A program made the position numbers and the translations under genes. From NCBI GenBank assembly GCA_023213315.1, contig JAKCPI010015784.1:62001-126000 (forward strand): DNA of 64,000 bases, written 5' to 3'. The stretch comes from Euborellia annulipes. Taxonomy: Eukaryota; Arthropoda; Insecta; Dermaptera; Anisolabididae. Below, piece by piece: positions 55,545-64,000 of the stretch; position 1 is the first letter of the stretch, and the number at the start of each line of letters is the position of its first letter. The notes beneath the pieces are model-generated. The model was not told the origin of the DNA. It ran no database searches and saw only the letters and a list, made by a program, of their open reading frames with translations.

Positions 55545-56198
55545 TATTACTGTCTCTTATCTATGTATATATGTAATATAAGTAGTAATAGTAATATAAG
55601 TAGTAAGTATTGGATTCATGTTCATGATTTTGATGGATCTTCACGTTTTGAGGTCCCCTGAATCCAAAAAAGTGGTTTTAGGGACATGGTCTGTCTGTGG
55701 GTGTGTATTCAATTTTAAGCATGAAGGAATTGAGCTAGGAGGTTGAAATTTTATATTTAAGTTAGGCACCCTCCTGGGACGTGACACGAAGCTTTTGAAC
55801 AAAATCGACCAAAGAGTATTAGTACTTTACTGATGCACTTTTTCAGTTTTTTTCGATTTTCTCAAAAATTTGTTCCAACGATTTTGATTAAAATTCAAAA
55901 ATCAATTATTTTTTAAGATGCTCTTTCAAATGTATATTCTCGTTTTGCCCTCAAAATTGTTTGTAGCACACTTTACTCTTGTGCTTCATAGAAAAGATAG
56001 GAGAAATGGTTGCCATGGTAACAAAATATAAATATTTTCCCATACTTATAAATTTTACATCTGACAAATGTTCCGTACTGTCGAAAACTAATTATATGAC
56101 GACACAAAAAATCTGGTGTGACAAGCACAGAACACAACTTTCGATTACCGAAGGGTAAGAGAAAGTTGTATGATGTGCGACTAGTCTCACCAGATTTT
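55545..56198 (+). mobile_element. R1 element
   Basis: Diverged 5' palindrome, then GGTCCCCTGAATCC, GACCAAAGAGTATTAG, GGTTGCCATGGTAAC and the full terminal hairpin (56110-56196). Confidence 0.82.
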
Positions 56199-56542
56199 TT
56201 TTAATTTCATATTCCCCTCTCCCATTGCGTCTCATTTTTTAACAGTTTAAAATGTTTTGTATAATATACAATAATATTTTATGAATGTGTGTATATAGTA
56301 GTCAAGATTCCAGTGACGCGTTAGAATGATGATATCGAGTTATTTCTATTTTCTATTGATTGTTTGTTTAGAAACATTGCAAATAGCAAAATGACAGGAT
56401 AGGAAATTCCTTAACGTCTAATCGACATATTCATCATCTGATGCTTACATTTAAATGACTAAAATAGATTCGTAATCTTGATTGATTGATTTTTATTCAT
56501 ACTCTAATTTCCACTCTTGATTAAACAAAAAAAAAAAAAAAA

Positions 56543-56840
56543 ATCTGGTGTGAATGTTCGCACCATTTCTCCTATCTTTCCTATGAAATACAAGAGTAAA
56601 GTTGTCTTTAAACAATTTTGAGAGCAAAATGAAAATATATATTTTAAAGAGTATCTAAAAAATAATTGGTTTTTGAATTTTAATCAAAATTGTTTAAAAC
56701 GCAAGTTTGAAACTAAGGTGCTATGGGAAACTAAATATATCTCGACACAAAAAATCTGGTGTGACCAGCACGGGGCACAACTTTCTCTACCGAAGGGTAA
56801 GAGAAAGTTGTGTGCTCTGCGCTAGTCCCACCAGATTTTT
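56543..56840. mobile_element. R1 pieces in opposite orientations
   Basis: A - strand piece (CCATTTCTCCTATCTTTCCT … TTTTAATCAAAATTG) is followed by a + strand 3' end with a complete hairpin (56753-56838). Confidence 0.7.
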
Positions 56841-57975
56841 TTTATCTTTTTTTATAAAATAAATTCTCATTTTATTTTTATTTTTTGTTATTTTTTTTAT
56901 TTCGAGCAGATAACTCAGGGGCAAGTTTGTCGGGATGGGGGGGGGGGCGATTTTTTTTTTTTTTATTTAAGGACTTTGTTGGCATCTATGGCCATTTAGA
57001 CCCCTTTCCTATTTATTTAAATTGATTGGTAACAAATTCAATTGAAATTAAAGAGCGGAAATCATAATTTCTTTAGATTACTAGTTTTGAATTTCTTCTC
57101 GGGGGGGGGGATTGCCTTCACCGCCCCCCCCCCTCCTTAATCCGCCCCTGCCCTGTCTTACCACCCCCCAGTCATCCACCCCCCGACGGATACTGTTTGA
57201 TATATTCCACATATGGCATAATTGAATCGCTGAGTCTATCTTTTACGCTTTGTTTGACCAATAATTGCTGTAACCACATCTCTAAAACGACGCTACACTT
57301 TGACTAGACGCGAAAGCGGGCAGCGCGGCTAGTAGTAACCAAGTTATTGTATTTTTGAACTAGGTATATTCGAAAATGTCCGTTTCTATCTTCGTCTCTT
57401 CTAGTTAGCAAGAAATTAAATGGGGATTTGGAATAAATAAAATCTTTTCTAATAATCTCTCTTATTATGATGATATCTTAACACACGCACACACTCACGC
57501 ACACACACATATAGATAAGGATTTATTTCAAATGATAACTCAAGCGGAAAATTGATTTGATCTAAATTTTATGAACTCAATCATTTTGGTAAGGAAACTC
57601 TCTTCTCTAACAAGTGAATCTTCTCATTAAATTAATTAACATTTTATTTGGAAAATAAGTACTAGCAGCGACACCCGCATTCGGCGGGAGATATGATGCG
57701 TGTATATAAATTTATTTATTCTATTTTAAACAAATGGAACCCCCTTTCAGCATGTTTCCGCCAATAAAATGACGTTAATGATCTTAAGGGGGCTCAGGAG
57801 CGACGTCTAAACGTACTAAAAAAAAAAAAAAAAACTAGACTATTCTAAGGAATTTTTCAATGCGGTTTATTTTAAAATGAATTAAATTCATAGAGCTATA
57901 ATTTGTTTAATGACTTATTAAAAAATTATCGTAATTAATTTTTTTGTTATCAAGCAAATACAAAAAAACAATCTG
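56841..57975. other. Degraded repeats and AT-rich sequence
   Basis: A G-run-bearing CAGGGGC..GCCCCTG stretch (56917-57149) looks like a decayed hAT MITE. Helitron 3' relics lie at 57302-57334 and 57664-57695. A (CACACG)n patch is at 57483. No gene seen. Confidence 0.4.
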
Positions 57976-58034
57976 GATAATTATGGGCAGGAGCAGCCAA
58001 TAAATAGACTCTGTATGCAGATTCAATCACCGGA

Positions 58035-58071
58035 GACGTTTCGGTTCCTTTTATTTAAGAACCATCTTCAG
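58035..58071 (-). ncRNA. Hammerhead ribozyme-like core, palindrome U left arm
   Basis: CTGAAGA, extra T, stem II GGTTC/GAACC, GAAACGTC; stem I GGA/TCC. Confidence 0.72.
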
Positions 58072-58339
58072 TCCTTAGATTGAAATACAAAGGCACAGAG
58101 TTAGTCAATGTTATCTTTGGCATATACATTGTTGTTTCGTCATAAAAATGTTACACATGTATATTCCAGGTCAAAAAATATTTTACGATGGTCTCACTGG
58201 TGAGTATGTTATATCAATGATATAATCAAATATTTTTTGACCTGGAATATACATGTGTATCATTTTTATGACGAAACAACAATGTTTATGCCAAAGATAA
58301 CATTGACTAACTCTGTGCCTTTGTATATCAATCTAAGGA

Positions 58340-58376
58340 CTGAAGATGGTTCTTAAATAAAAGGAACCGAAACGTC
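58340..58376 (+). ncRNA. Hammerhead ribozyme-like core, palindrome U right arm
   Basis: Mirror copy of the left arm with the same core, stem II GGTTC/GAACC and stem I GGA/TCC. Confidence 0.72.
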
Positions 58377-58483
58377 TCCGGTGATTGAATCTGCATACAG
58401 AGTCTATTTATTGGCTGCTCCTGCCCATAATTATCCATCTTCACATCTCACAGCCACTACTTCGAACATAAAAAAACAATCTG

Positions 58484-59280
58484 TCCCAACAATCTTTAAT
58501 TTGTTTTAAATTTAAAAATGAATTTATTGTTATTATTAATCACATATTAATTAAGAAATTTTTAAAATAAGCTTAGATGATTTATTTAAAAATCAACTGT
58601 CAAATTAGTTCAGCATTCTTGCAATAGATGGCAGGCTAGTCTAACAGCTGATCGCCTAAAAGCCTATATATGTCCTATATGTATATGCATTTATAAAAGA
58701 TACATAATATATAATAACATTTATAAAGTATTTATTGTTAAAAGATCAATGAAAATCAACCAAATGCATTAAATATTATTAGCTACCATTCTGACATCTC
58801 TTGGCAAATTTTTGAATTACTTGATTTTTTGGGCACACTTTTAATGACACACAACGCCATCGTAGCGGGAAAAACATACGTAAACACTTCGCTCCTGCCC
58901 CGCCTTAAAAAGTTAGCCAAAAAAGCCCAACTATTACGGAAATTTGCCAAGAGATGGCAGAATGGTAGGGCTGTATTTAATCTCATGTAGCCCTTGGGCT
59001 TGGCGTAGTTGGTAGCGCGCCTGCCTTGTATATCAAGGGTGGAAGGTTCGGTATGTAAAATTAGTTTGAACTCAGGTAAAAGACGTTGTCACGTTAAAAG
59101 TCCACCGGATGTGTAGAAACAACACCAAACTTTTTGTCTCTGGTAGTCAAATTGAATTGAAATACAAATTTCTCTCACGAGAAACCGAATTTTTATCACA
59201 AATGCTGGATTATCGAATCTTTTAAAATTCTTCTCTGTAATTTTTTATTAAAAAAAATTCAATGAGGAAGACTAGAAAAG
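58484..59280. other. Non-coding with SINE and block-a fragments
   Basis: A divergent tRNA-like SINE head at 58986-59060 (GGGCTTGGCGTAGTTGGTAG, GGAAGGTTCGG) is followed by a piece of block a of the 25.1-27.0 kb palindrome (AAAAGACGTTGTCACGTTAA). At 58785-58990 a mirrored TCTTGGCAAATTT / AAATTTGCCAAGAGA pair marks an inverted-repeat element. Confidence 0.5.
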
Positions 59281-59700
59281 TAATTACTTAGATCTTTTTT
59301 TCTCTCTGTCGATTGTAACGCCCCCACACACATCCACACCAATTGATTGCAATCTGATTAGTATAACTTCTTTTTTTTTTTTTTCCTTACTGGCCTCCCC
59401 ATCGCATCATCTAACGAAGGCGATTTGAATAATTCATCTCCGAAAACCGTTTCTATTTGAGAATCTATCATTGGCCATAAATTGTGTCCAGAGTGACGGT
59501 AGTGGGCCTCAGGGCAATTCTAAATGTGATTCCCCCCCTCCTCTCTTTGAAATGAATTCTCTCTCTCTCTCTCGTTGATGTTGTCGTCGTCGTCGTCGTC
59601 GTCGTTTTGGTCTCTGGTGATTGACGGCCGAACACACCCAAGAGCAGCACACATAATGATGGATGATTAAACTAGAGAGTGTGACCCGCCCTCGGGAAGG
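59281..59700. other. CT- and CGT-repeat island
   Basis: (CT)n at 59557-59575, (GTC)n at 59580-59606 and GC-richer surroundings; a near mirror image in composition and order of the island at 16240-16860. No exon evidence. Confidence 0.35.
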
Positions 59701-59796
59701 ACTCCCCCTCCCTATTCCCTTTTCTAATTAATTATACCTAATCCCTAGTTATTTTATTTTTCTACTTATCTTGATTTTAAACAACATGTTTCTATT

Positions 59797-60536
59797 GATA
59801 AGAGTGTAAAAATGAGAAATGCAGCTAAGGTTATTTCTTTATTTGGTTAATTCACACAGCTGCCGTTTCGGTTTCGTGTTTGAACCATCCTCAGAGCTCT
59901 AATCATACATATACAAGCGATATCAGAAATTATTACAATTATTACAATCAATAGAAATTCAAATTATATGAAAGTGTCATAGTGGATTTTATACATTATT
60001 GAAAAATTCTTATATAATAAATATATACACAGTGTGAGACCACCAGGTACGACCAGGTACACTGTGTATATATATATATATATATATTGATTGTAATAAT
60101 TGTAATAATTTCTGATATCGCTTGTATATGTATGATTAGAGCTCTGAGGATGGTTCATACACGGAACCGAAACGGCAGCTGTGTGAATTAACCAAATAAA
60201 GAAATAACCTTAGCTGCATTTCTCATTTTTACCCTCTTTTTTTTTTAAACACTCACTTTTTTCTCATTCACACTCACATTCACACAGCCTTTTCGGCAAC
60301 TTAGGCCATTTAAGACTTTATACGATAACCGTTATTTAATAATATATATTTATTTTGAGTCCAGGCATTCTTATTTAAGCCATTTGGTATCCAAATGGCT
60401 TAAATAAAATCATCGGACTGCCTGGGGTCCGAACCCGCGACGTTTGGTATATGAGGTTAGCACGCTAACCTCTACGCCATGCCCCGAGGGCTTTTACCCT
60501 CTTATTAATATAACATCTCAGCTATAAATTGTTTAT
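59797..60536. mobile_element. Hammerhead palindrome V with exact 16 bp duplication and nested SINE
   Basis: ACAACATGTTTCTATT at 59781-59796 and 60537-60552. Arms GATAAGAGTGTAAAAATGAG and mirror. Left core 59862-59894 (-), right core 60144-60176 (+): CTGAGGA-T-GGTTC…GAACC-GAAACGGC in both. The right tail ATAACATCTCAGCTATAAAT follows the nested SINE. Confidence 0.92.
60239..60491 (-). mobile_element. tRNA-derived SINE with 12 bp duplication, inside palindrome V
   Basis: Full - strand copy; TTTTACCCTCTT at 60227-60238 and 60492-60503. Confidence 0.88.
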
Positions 60537-60616
60537 ACAACATGTTTCTATTTCATTACATTTTTGAAAATTACCGAAATGTCATTTCTAACTCTTCAAT
60601 TGTTTTATGTTTTCTT

Positions 60617-60910
60617 ACTTTCTCTTACCTCTGTATATATATATATGTTAATAATCGTCGCCTATATATAGAGAGAAAGTATTGGATTCAGGCAAAAAAT
60701 TCGATAACGAGATTTTGACGGATATACACGTTTTGAGGTCCTCTGAGTCCAAAGAAGTTTGTTTTCGCGATATGGTCTGTCTGTGGAAAAAATATCTCAA
60801 GAACGAAAAGAGCTAGGAAGTTGAAATTTTATATTTAAGTCAGAGACCCCCCCCCCCTGGCACTTGACACGAAGCTTTTAAACAAAGAAATCGGCCAAAG
60901 AATATTAAAT
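60617..60910 (+). mobile_element. R1 element, 5' part
   Basis: ACTTTCTCTTACCTCTGTAT through GGTCTGTCTGTGG and AAATCGGCCAAAGAATA, then cut off. Confidence 0.75.
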
Positions 60911-61340
60911 GAATACTTCATTTAAATTAGTTGAGAAACAAAATGGCTACCATATCTCGACATGCACGACATCTGCGATTGCAGCGCCTCTACATACATT
61001 CTGACACAAAATTCAAATATTGTATTTTACTTTCTCTTACCTCTATATGTTAATATATAGAGAAAGTATTGGTTTCATGCCAAAAATTCGATGTTGATAA
61101 TCAAAATCGGCCAAAAAGTACTAGTACTTTACTGATGTGGCTTTTCAGTTTTTTTTTTTTTTCGATTTTCTCAAAATTCACTCCAACGATTTTTTTTATA
61201 AATTCAAAAATCAATTATTTTTTAGATGCTCTTTAAAATGTATATTCTCATTTTTCCATTGAAACCATCTGAAGACCACTTTACTCTTATGCTTCATAGG
61301 AAGCATAGGAGAAATGGTTGCCATGGTAACAAAATATACA

Positions 61341-62468
61341 TTTTTTTTTTTTTTTGTTATTTGGATTGACTACTAGGTCATACCATTACAAACTAACAAA
61401 TAGATAAAATATAATAATAATATATACTACAATATAACGTGAAAAATTATGTATTATTATTTATGTGGAATTATAACCAATGTCTATATACTGCATTTTA
61501 AAAGTAAATTTATCAATAACATTTTTTAAAAAGTTGATAGTTTTTTAACATTTGTTCCCATTATTTTCTATGATTTTACTTGCCAAATTATCGAGGTTTG
61601 GATACTTGCGTAATTCATTTTTAAAAAATTCTTCATCCTCTTTAGAGATATTGAACGTTGACAGGGCTACTTCATTTGTAACCACTTTCTTTAAAAAGTT
61701 ACTTAAGACTGCTTGATGATTATTAGGATCACATATGTTTTCAATGTAGACCATTTGGGAAGTAATTGGAGTAGAAGGGCATATATTACTGGATATATTT
61801 TGTTGAACTTCAAAATGTCGAACTTCTTTTGGTTTAGGACTACGCGGGCGAGTAGGAGCAATTATTTTTTTATGTAATTTGTTTTCTGTTGTTGAAAGAG
61901 ACTTATTCGTATTAAGTTGTTGTGGAGAAGTATTGAGTTCGATATTAAGTGCAGGTGATGAAACTTTTTTGGCATAAGATCTGTTATCCTTCAATGATAG
62001 AAGAGCTTCTTTGAAAGACATCAACTTATTCGTCATAAGGTTTTTAATTTGTTCTTGTTTAAGATACTCTGGACATTTTGGGTCTGTACCATAGTGTGGG
62101 CTTTGGCAATGAATACAGCAAATTGTAGCCTGACACGAATCATTCTTGTGCTCTTCCGCACATCGATTGCAGTGGGGTGGAGAAACGCAAGAAGATTGAA
62201 AATGTCCATAAAAAAGACAGTTTCGGCACTGAATAATCTTTTGTTTATAAATATCTACCTTACAGATAACTCCTAAAATTTTTATTTCTTTGGGTATGTT
62301 TTAACCTTTAAAAGTAAGTACCACTAAAGGGGTCGGTACACGTATATTTGTTCCATTTTTATCCATTTTATAAATCCTTTTAGCTTTAACAACCTGCTGT
62401 TCTGAGACCATATACTCTACAATTTCTTCGTCAGATAAGCAATAATCCACATCTCTAATAATCCCTTG
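61341..62468 (-). mobile_element. Non-LTR-type insertion carrying only an ORF1
   Basis: On the - strand: a 5'-truncated ORF1, about 190 nt of 3' sequence, then an A run (T run at 61341-61355). No ORF2 lies between the ORF1 stop and the A run. Confidence 0.65.
61545..62468 (-). pseudogene. ORF1 (gag-like) protein of a non-LTR retrotransposon
   Basis: Reads RDVDYCLSDEEIVEYM…VVKAKRIYKMD…TPLVVLTFKG, one in-frame TAA near 62303, then PKEIKILGVICKVD. Three CCHC zinc knuckles follow: CRNCLFYGHFQSSC, CNRCAEEHKNDSC and CIHCQSPHYGTDPKC. The C-terminal half (MSFKEALLSLKDNRSYAKKV…) is Lys/Ser/Pro-rich and unstructured. Three knuckles after a small RNA-recognition-like region are typical of ORF1 in Jockey/I-type elements, where it coats the RNA. 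The N-terminus is missing. Confidence 0.8.
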
Positions 62469-62625
62469 CCTATATATTATATATTAATAAATTTTACATC
62501 TTGAATTTTAATATATCGGCGGAAACTAAATATATGTCAACACGAAAAATCTGGTGTGAAAAGCATAGTATTACCTTCGGTAATCGAAAGTTGTGTGCTG
62601 TACTACAGTTACACCAGATTTTTAA

Positions 62626-63134
62626 AATAGAGCACATTTTCTAATAAAATATAATTTTCTGTATTTTTCTAAAATTAGAGCAAAACTGATGTTAATTTAG
62701 GAATCAGCTCTACCCATATACTCAGGAATAGCTCAAAATCACTGTTATTATTTATGTCCTCCAATTTAGGCTTATAATTAAAAACAAACTGCATCCATTT
62801 ATTTTATTTAATTATTCATATAACAGGAGAGAGTAGAGGGGGAGGGGGGATTTATTTTGTGGCTGCTGCTGCTGCTGTGGTGCTAAATTCGCCAAGTCAT
62901 GCAATCTGTCCATTCATTCATGCAATTAATTAAACGCCTGTTAACTGCGATGTCTTTGAGTATAGGCGGGGGATAGATTTATGTTCTATGCATCATTCAT
63001 GCTTTTCTTCTCTCAATTTTCTATATTATAATTTATATATTATAATTCTCTCACGCTATGTTTGGCCAACGAAATTTATGAATTACAGAAAAATTGTTTT
63101 CGTCCCGAAATTCCTATAATTTTTTGAGTTATTA
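62626..63134. other. R5 fragment and a (GCT)n patch
   Basis: AGAGCACATTTTCTAATAAAA at 62629 is R5-like. GGCTGCTGCTGCTGCTG at 62861 lies in a less AT-rich stretch, and TCTCTCACGCTATGTTTGGC at 63049 with GTTTTCGTCCCGAAATTCCT is Helitron-like. Confidence 0.4.
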
Positions 63135-64000
63135 ATAACACTAGTCGACAAGGTTTTTTTCACAAGATATCTGATAAGTGAACCTAGTGCATTTTTACTT
63201 TCTCGTACCTCTATATATATGTTAATATATAGAGAGAGAAAGTATTGGTTTCATGTCAAAAATTCGATGTCGAGATTTTGATGGATCTTCACGTTTTGAG
63301 GTCCCCTGAATCCAAAAAAGTGGTTTTCGCGACATGGTCTGTCTGTGTGTCTGTGTGTCTGTCTGTGTGTGTGTGTGTGTGTCTGTGAACAAAATATCTC
63401 AAGACCGAAAAGAGCTAGGAAGTTGAAATTTTATATTTTAGTTAGGCACCTCCATGGGACCTGACACGAAGCTTTTGAACAAAATCGACCAAAGAGTACT
63501 AGTACTTTACTGATTCACTTTTTCAGTTTTTTTCGATTTTCTCAAAATTTGCTCCAACGATTTTTTTTAAAATTCAAAACTCAATTATTTTTTAGATTCT
63601 CTATAAAATGTATATTCTCATTTTGTGATTGAAATCTTCTGAAGACCACTTTACTCTTGTTCTTCATAGAAAAGATAGGAGAAATGGTTGCCATGGTATC
63701 AAAATATAAATATTTTCCCATACTTATAAATTTTACATCTTGAATTCAATTGTACCCTACTGTCGGAAACTAAATACATGTCGACACAAAAAATCTGGTG
63801 TGACAAGCACAGTACACAACTTCCGATTACCGAAGGTAAGAGAAAGTTGTGTGCTGTGCGCCAGTCACACCAGATTTTTTCATTCTGAATTCAGATATGT
63901 AGTTAGAATTTTTCCATCAGGCACAGTTTTAGAGATATAGAGCAAAATAGATTTTAATAGAAAATATGCTCTAAAACGGCTTTTATTTAGAATGTTCAAA
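63135..64000. mobile_element. R5 repeat, split by an R1 copy, running off the window
   Basis: AATAACACTAGTCGACAAGG (63134) to GTGCATTTTT, R1, then TTCATTCTGAATTCAGATAT to the window end. Removing R1 restores the sequence seen at 18240-18437. Confidence 0.75.
63195..63878 (+). mobile_element. R1 element with a defined empty site
   Basis: ACTTTCTCGTACCTCTATAT to the terminal hairpin (63789-63875). The flanks are only a T run; the empty site at 18370-18392 shows the insertion fell within that run with no clear duplication. Confidence 0.88.

Larger units (their letters stand above)
57976..58469. mobile_element. Hammerhead palindrome U with exact 14 bp duplication
   Basis: AAAAAAACAATCTG at 57962-57975 and 58470-58483. 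Arms GATAATTATGGGCAGGAGCA and mirror end at 58435; a 34 nt right tail contains ATCTCACAGCCACTAC. Centre near 58207. Both cores intact. Confidence 0.94.
61029..62625 (+). mobile_element. R1 element split by a gag-only retroelement
   Basis: R1 from ACTTTCTCTTACC to GGTAACAAAATATACA (61340), then the insert, then ATAAATTTTACATCTTG and the terminal hairpin (62548-62622). Confidence 0.78.

Noticed and set aside
3417..60491. Functional tRNA genes at the tRNA-like heads
   Set aside because: All are followed by the same SINE body and A run or are mutated in the acceptor stem; none folds as a complete tRNA by eye.
1415..60536. Regularly recurring palindromes as a CRISPR-like array or other prokaryotic system
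   Set aside because: The units are scattered, of many families, with target duplications and eukaryotic introns and SINEs around; there is no regular spacer pattern.
1..64000. Endogenous retroviral or full Penelope/LINE reverse transcriptase
   Set aside because: No YxDD-type RT motif, protease or integrase core was seen in any frame; only short LINE C-terminal relics and one ORF1 are present.

Overview
The window is AT-rich nuclear DNA of a multicellular animal. I infer an invertebrate, possibly an arthropod, from the intron structure, mariner, hAT, Helitron-like, tRNA-SINE and non-LTR content; the species cannot be fixed from the sequence. Only one protein-coding gene is certain: the 3' half of an HBS1-like translational GTPase on the + strand, in four exons (542-1251, 2806-2979, 3132-3331, 5827-6093) with GT..AG introns and a stop at 6091. 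Everything from about 6.1 kb to the right end is intergenic or intronic and mostly transposon-derived. Two short GC-richer stretches (28.09-28.26 and 37.33-37.74 kb) look like promoters plus non-coding first exons of unidentified genes.

The striking content is a dispersed set of about 22 loci carrying a hammerhead-ribozyme-like core: CUGANGA, one extra A or U, a 5-6 bp stem II, then GAAACGUH. Most loci are palindromic elements of 0.15-2.7 kb. The left arm carries the core on the - strand and the right arm carries it on the + strand, so the two ribozymes face outward. Stem I and stem II differ in sequence between families but keep base pairing. Several elements have exact 12-17 nt target-site duplications, a one-sided tail of about 20-46 nt often containing CAGCCA, and a shared outer block (CAGCCAA..AATAAA). 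Copies of the host repeats elsewhere in the window supply empty sites. Hammerhead motifs are known in the pseudo-LTRs of Penelope-like elements and in small retrozymes, and I infer these are non-autonomous relatives. No reverse transcriptase of that class is visible here.

Other repeats, by region: a ~0.7-0.95 kb family (called R1 here; about 15 copies or pieces) with a 5' palindrome, a subterminal inverted repeat and a ~85 nt 3' hairpin, resembling Helentron-associated elements; a tRNA-derived SINE family (about a dozen copies) and a second 0.56 kb SINE; hAT-type MITEs with 8 bp duplications; Helitrons ending in hairpin-CTAG (44.2, 46.6-48.0, 50.9, 53.2-54.0 kb); two decayed mariners (8.2-8.9 and 48.05-48.97 kb); a pogo-like MITE (27.7 kb); two large non-ribozyme palindromes (10.8-12.2 and 25.1-27.0 kb); and a gag-only non-LTR fragment with three CCHC knuckles (61.3-62.5 kb).

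The elements are heavily nested. The clearest case is 20.9-23.6 kb: an R1 copy holds a ribozyme palindrome, which holds a hAT MITE, which holds a second ribozyme palindrome, each step marked by its own target duplication. All coordinates and motif matches were read by eye; folding, alignment and database searches were not possible.
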